Source: an uncultured Methylobacillus sp.
Lineage (GTDB): Bacteria > Pseudomonadota > Gammaproteobacteria > Burkholderiales > Methylophilaceae
Direction: 5' to 3'
Assembly (NCBI GenBank): GCA_946481235.1
Contig: CAMLME010000025.1
Coordinates: 1-16,060, forward strand
Length of the DNA: 16,060 nucleotides
Below the pieces are notes generated by a model. That model saw only the letters and a list, made by a program, of their open reading frames with translations, was not told the DNA's origin and made no database searches. Shown here piece by piece: positions 8,201 through 14,392 of the stretch; the first letter of the stretch is position 1, and every line of letters starts with the position of its first letter. A program made the position numbers and the translations under genes.

Positions 8201-8299
8201 ATTTCCGGCAACGTCAACGCTCAGCTGAATATCCCTTCCCGCCGTATGCAAGCCAGTTTCGGCTTGGGCGGAACCGTCGAAAATATCAGGATACGCTAG
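5276..8299 (+). CDS. Large coiled-coil membrane protein with AsmA-like C-terminal domain
   Basis: A 1007-residue protein of unknown function. Residues 1-75 form a small helical domain (TKTGKG-like start, then a segment of the type LPLIDSKTNAAAVLAKL), reminiscent of short N-terminal domains on other betaproteobacterial proteins. An acidic linker (76-117) leads to about 485 residues (118-602) built almost only of Ala, Glu, Arg, Lys, Gln and Leu with no proline, a predicted long coiled coil like that of TolA. A single membrane helix lies at about 617-637. The remainder (640-1007) has the AsmA pattern: LGEPVRFSGLHASLFPKPQL at the start, a repeated beta-strand body and GKIGGVDLSSAM late. The coiled coil would be cytoplasmic and the AsmA-like part periplasmic. 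AsmA-family proteins are linked to envelope lipid handling; that role here is inference. The Shine-Dalgarno (AAGG, 1 base before the ATG) is poor. Residues 289-488 are an internal tandem duplication. Confidence 0.85.
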   Translation: MDLTTKIYSKTGKGTRALSTKPKGLPTGALKVLPLIDSKTNAAAVLAKLDKFSETDLLLLLARLERDGYIRAIHEENWGLDEQNTGYQTTMIVEELTEDDFFRMEENAETDSATVLMREETEQKAQEAEQAHLQAEAEKAARLEAERVARETAEREARIKEEIRRKAEETARLEAERQAKEARLRAEAEMAARLEAERIAREAAEHQARKAEEARLKAEAEARAQAEKAALLEAERLVREAAERKTREEAERQARMAEEARMKAEAKARAEAEKTARLEAERQAREAEEVRLKAEAEARALAEKNARLEAERLEREEAERQAREEAEARHKAEAERKIQEEAEQQARIAEEARLKAEADARAEADRIAQLETERIAREAAERQAREAEEARLKAEAEARALAEKAARLEAQRLEREEAERQAREEEEVRRKAEAERKAQEDAERQVRIEEEARLKTEADARAEAENTARLETERIAREAAERQAREAEAARREAEARAQEERTARLEAERIAREAKERESQEEKEARRKAEAERKAQEDAERQARKAEEARLKAEADESRRRAKEEARSLAEEKTRQKSERKAQEQADRRARKLREAIAKKRNAPDSGKRLATIIKAVSVYLPATLILIIVALHFVNLAPLGGSIQKMASETLGEPVRFSGLHASLFPKPQLLLSGVTIGTEEDMKIASIRIVLAPSTLFDDRKSVDNLEIAETALATPELGRSQMWFRSSAKSGKLNIARVSFKNVTLTIPELSPIPFDGRIELLPTGEFGPVELNSVDRSLSLQLQPENDAWKVTLDASGWQPPLSTWLKFDALHAEGYAEGRGARFDKVDGRAYGGTFTAKGTIAWAGRPTVSGNFKMENFELMQILTAAGSTASIEGRFDIAASFTSTSEDAGKLMEAAEISGRFTGIDGKIGGVDLSSAMLPTNREKSTRFDKLTGSLQLRNGLYRYRNLALEHQQFRAQGSLDIQDDQRISGNVNAQLNIPSRRMQASFGLGGTVENIRIR
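6140..6739 (+). repeat. Two tandem 300-bp units inside the coiled-coil gene
   Basis: Unit 1 (6140-6439) and unit 2 (6440-6739) encode two 100-residue blocks, residues 289-388 and 389-488. They match at most positions in the same order: (E/A)xRLKAEAEARALAEK, then RLEREEAERQARE, KAEAERK, ETERIAREAAERQAREAE. A diverged, shorter third copy follows to about 6960. Since 100 residues is not an exact multiple of seven, the heptad phase shifts between copies unless skips occur, as in many charged coiled coils. This fits in-frame expansion by unequal recombination. Confidence 0.8.
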
Positions 8300-8306
8300 G
8301 GAAAGA

Positions 8307-8604
8307 GAAGCTGGCCGGTAAGCCGGGTTCTGTCGTGGACAGTCATTCCTCTAGGCCTGCGGTTACCCGCAGGCTCAAGCAACCTACCCGCTGGCAGCGC
8401 GAGCCACGCCAATGCCAGCCTATTTGGTCTTGCTCCGGATGGAGGTTACCGCGTTTCACGTCCACCGCGCCGAAGCGCGGCTTACTCGTCTCTGTGGCCC
8501 TATTCCTCGCCTCACGGCGTACGGCCGTTAGCCGTCATCCTGCTCTGCGGAGCCCGGACTTTCCTCCCCCTGTTTGCACAGGCGGCGACTGTCTGGCCAG
8601 CTTC
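8307..8604 (-). ncRNA. rnpB: RNase P RNA (catalytic subunit), compact form
   Basis: On the minus strand the RNA starts GAAGCTGGCCAGACAGTCGC and ends with the P1 complement GGCCAGCTTC, flanking every universally conserved block. GAGGAAAGTCCGGGCT (P4 5' strand) and ACAGAGA are present, as are GTGAAA, CCGGAGCAAGACCAAATAG, GACTGTCCACGACAGAACCCGGCTTA and the P18 hairpin with a GUAA loop (8355-8374). P3 is reduced to a simple CCUGU/ACAGG hairpin with a GCAA loop (8569-8582), and P12 is a CCGCGC/GCGCGG hairpin with a UUCG loop (8465-8480). The 298-base span is short beside E. coli's 377, and helices P13 and P14 appear absent (see findings). The RNA cleaves 5' leaders from tRNA precursors. The 3' end is only 7 bases from the convergent AsmA-like gene, and I see no U-tract terminator. 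Confidence 0.95.
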
Positions 8605-8611
8605 ACCGACT

Positions 8612-8617
8612 ATTCTA
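8612..8617 (-). promoter_or_regulatory. Probable -10 of rnpB
   Basis: TAGAAT on the minus strand ends exactly 7 bases before the G that starts RNase P RNA. It lies in the short gap after the aminotransferase stop codon. No convincing -35 is seen at 16-18 bases, so expression may also come from read-through and 5' processing. Confidence 0.5.
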
Positions 8618-8622
8618 CCAGC

Positions 8623-9822
8623 TTAGGCCGCAGCAGCTTCGGCCAATCCGCGTTCGGCGGCCTTGACGGCAGCGCCCGCATCGACTTTCCAGCCTTGTGC
8701 TGACAGCACCGACTCCAGCGCCGTCAGGCAAACCTTCACATTCTGCGGCGTGGAACTGTTGCCCATCAGGCCGATGCGGAAAATCTTGCCAGCGAGATCG
8801 CCCAGGCCGGCACCGATTTCGATGCCGTGCAGATTGAGCATGTCGGCACGCACTTGCGGCTCGTTCAAGCCTTCCGGCACCACCACTGCATTCAGTTGCG
8901 GCAATCGTGACTTTTCTTCGACCAGCAACTTGAGGCCCATTGCCTCAAGACCGGCCAGCAGCGCGAGATAGTTGCGGCGATGGCGCGCCCAAGAAGCCTC
9001 CAGCCCCTCTTCGGCCAGCATCACCAGCGATTCGTGCAAGCCATAAAGCGCATTGATCGGCGCAGTATGGTGGTAAGTGCGCTTGGCCTCGGACCAGTAG
9101 CCCAACACCAGATTAAGATCCATGAACCAGCTTTGCACCGGCGTGCCGCGCTGCTTCACCTTGGCAATGGCACGCTCGCCGAAACTCACTGGAGAAAGGC
9201 CGGGCGTGCAGGACAAGCCCTTTTGGCTGCCGGAGTAGATCGCGTCGATACCCCATTCGTCCACCATCAAGGGAATGCAACCGAGCGAGGTCACGGCATC
9301 GCAAATCACCAAAGCACCGTAGCGGTGTGCGATTTCGGTCAGCAGCCTGGCATCGGATTCAACGCCGGTAGAAGTCTCGGCATGCACGAAGGCGACGATC
9401 TTGGTATCGGGATTTGCCTTGAGTGCGTCCTCCAGCTTTTGCGGGTCAACCGCGGTGCCCCAGGCATCCTCGACCAGCACCAATTCGCCGCGCGTGCGTT
9501 TCACGTTCTCCGCCATGCGGCGACCGAACACACCGTTGGAGCACACGACGACCTTGTCGCCCGGCTCCACCAGATTCACGAAGCAGCTTTCCATGCCCAC
9601 CGAACCTGGCGCCGAAACCGGGAAGGTCAGCGCGTTCTCGGTCTGGTACGCATAGCGCAGCAGCGTTTTCATCTCTTCCATCATTTCGCCGAAACGCGGA
9701 TCGAGGTGCCCCACGGTGGGCCGCGCCATCGCATCAAGCACGCGCTGATGGACGTCGGATGGACCGGGCCCCAGCAGGACACGCTTGGGCGGCTGAAAGG
9801 ACTGGATGTGCGGTGCGCTCAT
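8623..9822 (-). CDS. PLP-dependent serine/alanine-glyoxylate aminotransferase
   Basis: A 399-residue class V aminotransferase that moves an amino group from serine or alanine to glyoxylate, giving glycine. The N-terminal LLGPGPSDVHQRVLDAMARPTVGHLDP motif (16-42) is typical of the alanine-glyoxylate / serine-glyoxylate / serine-pyruvate group. Asp175 in VICDAVTSLG contacts the cofactor pyridine nitrogen, and Lys201 in GSQKGLSCTPG is the PLP Schiff-base lysine. The ATG has AGGGAG 5 bases upstream (9828-9833). The true substrate pair cannot be decided from sequence. A role in glyoxylate recycling after Rubisco oxygenation, or in a serine-cycle-like path, is inference. No pathway partners lie in the window. 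Confidence 0.9.
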   Translation of the reverse strand: MSAPHIQSFQPPKRVLLGPGPSDVHQRVLDAMARPTVGHLDPRFGEMMEEMKTLLRYAYQTENALTFPVSAPGSVGMESCFVNLVEPGDKVVVCSNGVFGRRMAENVKRTRGELVLVEDAWGTAVDPQKLEDALKANPDTKIVAFVHAETSTGVESDARLLTEIAHRYGALVICDAVTSLGCIPLMVDEWGIDAIYSGSQKGLSCTPGLSPVSFGERAIAKVKQRGTPVQSWFMDLNLVLGYWSEAKRTYHHTAPINALYGLHESLVMLAEEGLEASWARHRRNYLALLAGLEAMGLKLLVEEKSRLPQLNAVVVPEGLNEPQVRADMLNLHGIEIGAGLGDLAGKIFRIGLMGNSSTPQNVKVCLTALESVLSAQGWKVDAGAAVKAAERGLAEAAAA

Positions 9823-9858
9823 GGCGACTCCCTGACTCGGAATGAGGAAAAGGGAAAG

Positions 9859-9886
9859 ATTCTACCGTTTAATTTTCCGGAATCAA
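9859..9886 (-). promoter_or_regulatory. Promoter of the aminotransferase gene
   Basis: Minus strand: -35 TTGATT (9886-9881), a 16-base spacer and -10 TAGAAT (9864-9859). The predicted start is near 9852, leaving a leader of about 30 bases. The promoter sits in the 106-base gap after pyrC, so the aminotransferase is probably expressed separately from pyrC. Confidence 0.5.
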
Positions 9887-9896
9887 CTTGAAAATT
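9871..9896 (-). promoter_or_regulatory. Inverted repeat around the -35, possible operator
   Basis: Arms AATTTTC and GAAAATT (7 bp) are separated by 12 bases and bracket the -35 hexamer of the aminotransferase promoter. The layout fits a dimeric regulator site, but the arms are AT-rich and the match could be chance. Confidence 0.25.
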
Positions 9897-9928
9897 AATG
9901 AGTTATCCCGCATCGCAAAAAGGGCATT

Positions 9929-10963
9929 CTAGACTTTCAGTTTCCAGGCGATGCTCTGCCCCGCCCGCAACGGCACTAGGGTATCGCCGCCGAACGGCAG
10001 CGACTCCGCCACCATCCAGCTTTCGCGCACCAGCGTGATGCGATCGGTGTTACGCGGCAAACCGTAGAAATCTGCACCGTTAAAACTGGAAAAAGCTTCA
10101 AGCTTATCCAATGCACCGGCCTGCTCGAAAGCCTCGGCATACAGCTCGATGGCCGCATGCGCGGTATACATGCCGGCACAGCCACAGGCGGTTTCCTTGG
10201 CCGACTTCGCATGCGGCGCGCTGTCGGTGCCAAGGAAAAACCTGGGATTGCCGGAAATCGCGGCGGCGACCAGCGCCAGGCGATGTTCCTCGCGCTTCAG
10301 AATAGGCAGGCAGTAATGATGCGGCCGGATGCCACCGCTGAACATCGCGTTGCGGTTCATCAGCAGGTGATGCGCGGTGATGGTTGCGCCCACGTTGGCC
10401 GGCGCAGTAGCAACAAATTGTGCGGCATCGCGCGTGGTGATGTGTTCGAATACCACTTTCAAGCCGGGAAAATCGCGCGTCAGCGGAATCATGTGGCGGT
10501 CGATGAAGACCTTTTCGCGATCGAACACGTCGACGTCGGCATCGGTCACTTCCGCATGTACCAGCAGCGGCACACCGTGCTTTTCCATCGCAGCCAGCGC
10601 TGCGCGGCAATTGGCGAGATCGGTCACACCTGAATCGGAGTTGGTCGTCGCACCCGCCGGATAAAGCTTCACGCCATGCACGATGCCGCTGGCCTTTGCT
10701 GCGGCGATTTCTTCCGCACTGGTGTTGTCGGTCAGGTACAGCGTCATCAGAGGTTCGAACCTCATGCCGACGGGCAATGCCGCCAGGATGCGCGCACGAT
10801 AATCCGCCGCCATCGCGGTCGTCGTCACTGGCGGACGCAGGTTGGGCATCACGATGGCACGCGCAAATTGGCGCGCGGTATCCGGCAGCACATCGCGCAT
10901 CGTCGCGCCGTCGCGCAGATGGAGGTGCCAGTCGTCGGGGCGGGTAATGGTCAGGGTATTCAT
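9929..10963 (-). CDS. pyrC: Dihydroorotase, E. coli-type (class II)
   Basis: A 344-residue cytoplasmic zinc enzyme that cyclises N-carbamoyl-aspartate to dihydroorotate, the third step of pyrimidine synthesis. The metal site is intact: His13 and His15 ([10 protein letters not shown]), Lys98 (KLYPAG, carboxylated in the family), His135 (LLVHAE), His173 (FEHITT) and Asp246 (GTDSAPH). The sequence matches E. coli PyrC along its whole length. Its ATG overlaps the rsmI stop as ATGA, so it is translated from the rsmI mRNA, probably by coupling. No pyrimidine-dependent leader structure is evident, because the upstream DNA is rsmI coding sequence. Confidence 0.97.
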   Translation of the reverse strand: MNTLTITRPDDWHLHLRDGATMRDVLPDTARQFARAIVMPNLRPPVTTTAMAADYRARILAALPVGMRFEPLMTLYLTDNTSAEEIAAAKASGIVHGVKLYPAGATTNSDSGVTDLANCRAALAAMEKHGVPLLVHAEVTDADVDVFDREKVFIDRHMIPLTRDFPGLKVVFEHITTRDAAQFVATAPANVGATITAHHLLMNRNAMFSGGIRPHHYCLPILKREEHRLALVAAAISGNPRFFLGTDSAPHAKSAKETACGCAGMYTAHAAIELYAEAFEQAGALDKLEAFSSFNGADFYGLPRNTDRITLVRESWMVAESLPFGGDTLVPLRAGQSIAWKLKV

Positions 10964-11805
10964 TCGGATTTCAATTCCAGAGCCAGTTGGTAAAGCGCGT
11001 TCTTTTTCGCGCCGGTGATATCAGCTGCCAATTTTACCGCCTGTTTCAGCGGCAGTTCAGCCAGCAATAATTGCAGCACGCGCTGCGCGTCTTCGCTCAC
11101 TTCGGCTTGCGGGGCATCGGGCGCGCCTTCCACCAGCAGCACGAATTCGCCGCGCTGCCGATTGGGATCGTCCTGCAGCCAGGCTGCTGCTTCTCCCAAC
11201 GGACAACGATGCAGGGTTTCGAAGGTTTTAGTCAATTCGCGCGCGATCAGGACTTTCCGCGCCTCACCCAGCGAAGCGGCCATATCCTGCACGCTTTCGA
11301 TCACGCGATGCGGCGCTTCGTAGAACACCAGGGCAGCGGGTTGGTCGCGCAACGTTTCCAGCGCGCGGCGACGCTGGGCTCCCGACGCCGGCAAAAAGCC
11401 GTAAAAGAGAAAGTGCGACTGCTCGAACCCTGCGGCGGACAATGCAGTGACAGCAGCACAGGCACCGGGCAAGGGAACCACACTCAACCCCGCCTCGCGC
11501 GCCATCCCGACCAACACGGCGCCGGGATCGCTGATGCCAGGGGTTCCGGCATCCGACACCAATGCCACGGATTTCCCGGCACGCAGGTCTTCAAGAATTT
11601 TTTCGCCGGCACGGCGCTCGTTATGCTCATGCAGCGCCACCAACTTGGCCTTGATGCCCAGGTGCGTCAGCAAGTGCGCGCTATGCCGGGTATCCTCGGC
11701 GGCCACGATGTCCACCGCCTTCAACACCTCGATAGCGCGCAGGGTGATGTCCTGCAAATTCCCAATTGGCGTGGCTACCACATATAATGTGCCGCTATGA
11801 CTCAA
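10960..11805 (-). CDS. rsmI: 16S rRNA (cytidine-1402-2'-O) methyltransferase RsmI
   Basis: A 281-residue SAM-dependent tetrapyrrole-methylase-fold enzyme that adds the 2'-O-methyl group to C1402 of 16S rRNA, the partner modification to that of RsmH. Motifs are [15 protein letters not shown] at the N-terminus, [29 protein letters not shown] and GEFVLLVEG. No ATG gives a normal start. TTG at 11805 (preceded by AGGAAGG about 10 bases upstream) keeps the first beta strand and gives the family length (E. coli 286). GTG at 11781 would cut into it. With TTG, the gene overlaps the divergent lpoA start by 9 bases. A longer frame to 11982 reads antisense through lpoA and is not credible. Confidence 0.93.
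   Translation of the reverse strand: MSHSGTLYVVATPIGNLQDITLRAIEVLKAVDIVAAEDTRHSAHLLTHLGIKAKLVALHEHNERRAGEKILEDLRAGKSVALVSDAGTPGISDPGAVLVGMAREAGLSVVPLPGACAAVTALSAAGFEQSHFLFYGFLPASGAQRRRALETLRDQPAALVFYEAPHRVIESVQDMAASLGEARKVLIARELTKTFETLHRCPLGEAAAWLQDDPNRQRGEFVLLVEGAPDAPQAEVSEDAQRVLQLLLAELPLKQAVKLAADITGAKKNALYQLALELKSE
11783..11788 (+). promoter_or_regulatory. Perfect -10 TATAAT just before lpoA
   Basis: TATAAT ends 8 bases before the lpoA ATG at 11797, so transcription starting 7-9 bases after the hexamer would give a leaderless or nearly leaderless mRNA. No clear -35 is seen, and there is no Shine-Dalgarno between the hexamer and the ATG. The element lies inside the rsmI coding region. Confidence 0.45.
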
Positions 11806-13443
11806 CGTTATATTGCCTTCCTGATCATTTGTTGCATGCTGGCGCCCGGCGCAAAAGCCGCCGATGCTGCCCCGGCAACTCCTTCCAAATTCCCATCGGC
11901 GACCAAGATCTACAAGTCGCCGGAGGAGCGATACATCGCCAGCCAGGACTGTCTGAAAAAGGGAGATATCCCTTGCGCGCAAATCGCGCTCGCGGGCATC
12001 AACCCATCCTCGGCCTACGCCAAGATTCTGGAGGCGCAGATTGCCGCCAGGCGGCAGGATTTCGATACCGTGCTACGCCTGCTGATCCCGCTCCAGGCAG
12101 AGATGAATCTGCTGCCCGCGGCGCTTGCGAGTTTACACGCAACCCTGGCACTAGCCTATGAAAACCAGGGAAATGCGTTGCGCGCACTTGAGCAATTATC
12201 ACAGGCCGATCTTTACCTTGAAGCCCCTGAGGCCATTGCGGCCAACCAGCAGCATATCGTTCAATCCCTGACCGGCCTGTCGAAAGACACATTGCTGGAA
12301 ATGCGTGGCGAAAGCGCCGATACGGCAGTTCAGGGCTGGATCGATCTGGCGATCGCCATCGCGCATTCCGAGCAGCCTGATTCTGCGCTCGTACAATGGC
12401 GTCAGGCTTATCCAGACCACAGCGCCGACGTGGCAGCATTGGGGACCCTGGCCGGAACAGCGCCTGTCAATTCCGGCCAAAAGCCGCTCACCGGCAAGAT
12501 CGCTCTACTGCTGCCGATCGACACCCCTGCTTTCGCGTTTGCTGCCGAAGCGGTACGGAGCGGCTTCATGGCGGCACAGAAAGCTGCGAACAGCCCGGCG
12601 GAAATCATCATTTATCCGACCCATGGCCTCAAAAACGAAATTCCGACGCTTTATCGCCAGGCCATTGCAGAAGGCGCGCAATATGTCGTTGGCCCGCTAA
12701 CCCGCGGGGAAGTCGCGGGATTGCTGGAGCCGGATCTCATCCAGGTACCGACCATCGCGCTCAATGTGCTGGATGAGCCATCCACAACACCGGCAAAACT
12801 GATTCAGTTCGGCTTGCCGGTCGAAGAAGAAGCCATGCAGTTGGCCAAGACAGCCCGCGAGCAAGGCATGCAAACGGCGGTAATCGCGACGGCGAATACT
12901 CCCCTCGGCAAACGCATGGCCCAGTCGTTTGCCTCCGAGTGGACGGATCAAGGCGGCGTTGTCGTACTCCAGGCCGAGTTCGACGAACAGTCCAATCTCC
13001 TGGAATTCAAATCGCAAATCGCCGTCGAACGTGCCGACATGATTTTCCTCGCCGCGAATGCCGAGCAAGCCCGATGGATTCGCCCCTACCTCAATCAGGC
13101 TACGCCGACCTTCGGGCTCTCGCACATTTATGACGGCAACCCTGCAAATCCCGAAAACGCAGCCCTCACCGCGATCCATTTCGTCGATATGCCGTGGTTG
13201 ATCGACCCCAGCGATGCGAGCTACGCCTCTTATCGCACAGCTTCTGCCGAGCTTCCGCCGAATGCGCAGCGCTGGTTCGCTGTGGGCGTCGATGCCTGGA
13301 GCATACTTTCCGCGCTTGCCGGGAGTTCAGCAGAAAAATTGCGGTTGCGGGGACTGACCGGCACCATCGCCCTACATGAAAATCGCATGCAGCGCGAATT
13401 GCCGATGGCGCAATTCCGTAACGACGGAATTGCACTGGAGTAA
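11797..13443 (+). CDS. lpoA: LpoA/LppC family penicillin-binding protein activator
   Basis: A 548-residue periplasmic protein of the LppC family. In E. coli, LpoA is an outer-membrane lipoprotein that activates the peptidoglycan synthase PBP1A. Residues 1-21 look like a signal peptide (ILIICCMLAPGAKA-type, with cleavage likely after AKA). A helical TPR-like N-domain (about 35-225) is followed by a periplasmic-binding-protein-like C-domain from about 230 (GKIALLLPID, then YVVGPLTRGEVAGLL and VPTIALN). No canonical lipobox is visible (residues 9-13 read LIICC), so membrane anchoring is uncertain. It heads a tight plus-strand operon with yraN, diaA and dolP, the same order as E. coli yraM-yraN-yraO-yraP. 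Confidence 0.9.
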   Translation: MTQRYIAFLIICCMLAPGAKAADAAPATPSKFPSATKIYKSPEERYIASQDCLKKGDIPCAQIALAGINPSSAYAKILEAQIAARRQDFDTVLRLLIPLQAEMNLLPAALASLHATLALAYENQGNALRALEQLSQADLYLEAPEAIAANQQHIVQSLTGLSKDTLLEMRGESADTAVQGWIDLAIAIAHSEQPDSALVQWRQAYPDHSADVAALGTLAGTAPVNSGQKPLTGKIALLLPIDTPAFAFAAEAVRSGFMAAQKAANSPAEIIIYPTHGLKNEIPTLYRQAIAEGAQYVVGPLTRGEVAGLLEPDLIQVPTIALNVLDEPSTTPAKLIQFGLPVEEEAMQLAKTAREQGMQTAVIATANTPLGKRMAQSFASEWTDQGGVVVLQAEFDEQSNLLEFKSQIAVERADMIFLAANAEQARWIRPYLNQATPTFGLSHIYDGNPANPENAALTAIHFVDMPWLIDPSDASYASYRTASAELPPNAQRWFAVGVDAWSILSALAGSSAEKLRLRGLTGTIALHENRMQRELPMAQFRNDGIALE

Positions 13444-13448
13444 TCCGG

Positions 13449-13793
13449 ATGAGCAATGACGGCAGTGCCGCCGAACAGCTGGCTGCCACCTATCTGCAAC
13501 AAAAAGGGCTGAAACTGCTCGAATCGAATTACCGTTGCCGATTCGGCGAGATCGACCTGATCATGCGCGACGGCAAGGAAATCGTTTTCGTCGAAGTCAG
13601 GTTGCGCAGCAATGCTTTTTATGGCGGGGCAGGAGCCAGCATTACGAACAGCAAGCAACAAAAATTGACCCGCACAGCGGAGCATTACCTGATGCAGCAT
13701 GGCTCGACACCCTGCCGTTTTGACGCGGTCCTGATGGACTCGTTGTCATTGAACAATCTAACCTGGCACAAAAACGCTTTCGAGGCGACCTGA
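13449..13793 (+). CDS. yraN: UPF0102 family protein YraN
   Basis: A 114-residue member of UPF0102, a small family with a restriction-endonuclease-like (PD-(D/E)XK) fold and no firmly established function. The characteristic motifs are present: FGEIDLIMRDG (about 33-43), IVFVEVRLRS (about 45-54), KQQKLTRTAEHYL (69-81) and CRFDAV. The basic residue after FVEV is Arg rather than Lys, which I believe is also seen in enterobacterial YraN. The ATG is 5 bases after the lpoA stop with GGAG 8 bases upstream (13437-13440). Location in the lpoA-dolP operon is conserved with E. coli. Confidence 0.93.
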   Translation: MSNDGSAAEQLAATYLQQKGLKLLESNYRCRFGEIDLIMRDGKEIVFVEVRLRSNAFYGGAGASITNSKQQKLTRTAEHYLMQHGSTPCRFDAVLMDSLSLNNLTWHKNAFEAT

Positions 13794-13801
13794 ACACCAC
13801 A

Positions 13802-14392
13802 ATGAATCTGATACCACGCATCATCGGCCATTTCGAGGAAAGCGCGCAGCTCAAGCTTGTCAGCGCCGACCTGCTTGCCCCCGTCATCGCCGAGGCCGCC
13901 GCGATGATCGTGGCAGCCTTTCTCGACGACAAGAAAGTACTCGCCTGCGGCAATGGCGGCTCAGCAGCACTGGCGCAGTATTTCACAGCCCGCATGCTGA
14001 ACCGCTTCGACATGGAGCGCCCAGGCCTGGCGACCATCGCACTTTCTGCAGACAATTCCACGCTCACATCGATTGCCAACGACTCCAATTTCTCGCAGGT
14101 ATTTTCGAAGCAGATCATGGCTCTCGGCCAGCCGGGCGACATATTGCTGGCGATGAGCACCAGCGGAAATTCGCAAAACGTACTGGAAGCAATGTCGGCC
14201 GCACACGAGCGCGGCATGAATGTCGTCGCGCTCGGCGGCGGCGACGGCGGCAATCTCATGGAACTTTTGGGTGCGCAGGACATTCATATCGGCGTCCCCC
14301 ATGAAAATACCGCTCGTGTTCAAGAAGTGTATCTACTTATCCTGCACTGCTTGTGCGATTCCATCGATTGTATTCTGCTAGGAGTTGAATAA
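13802..14392 (+). CDS. diaA: SIS-domain protein DiaA (DnaA-initiator-associating)
   Basis: A 196-residue single SIS-domain protein, related to phosphoheptose isomerase GmhA. Motifs are ACGNGGSAALAQYF (48-61), MERPGLATIALSADNSTLTSIAND (71-94) and LLAMSTSGNSQNVLEA (115-130). The residues after GGS (AALAQYF) and the ALSADNSTLTSIAND stretch match E. coli DiaA much better than GmhA (which has HCDAMHF-like residues), and the operon position is that of yraO/diaA. In E. coli, DiaA tetramers bind DnaA and promote its assembly at oriC. GmhA activity is the alternative reading. The start is 8 bases after yraN with only a weak Shine-Dalgarno, so coupling is likely. Confidence 0.9.
   Translation: MNLIPRIIGHFEESAQLKLVSADLLAPVIAEAAAMIVAAFLDDKKVLACGNGGSAALAQYFTARMLNRFDMERPGLATIALSADNSTLTSIANDSNFSQVFSKQIMALGQPGDILLAMSTSGNSQNVLEAMSAAHERGMNVVALGGGDGGNLMELLGAQDIHIGVPHENTARVQEVYLLILHCLCDSIDCILLGVE

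Noticed and set aside
8335..8703. Plus-strand open frame of 122 codons over rnpB
   Set aside because: The bases are explained by the conserved RNase P RNA on the minus strand and the end of the aminotransferase gene.
8980..9891. Plus-strand open frame of 303 codons
   Set aside because: It is antisense to the aminotransferase, which has a complete motif set; the shadow frame has no family features.
11806..11982. Upstream ATG start for RsmI
   Set aside because: It would add 59 residues encoded antisense to lpoA with no resemblance to the family.
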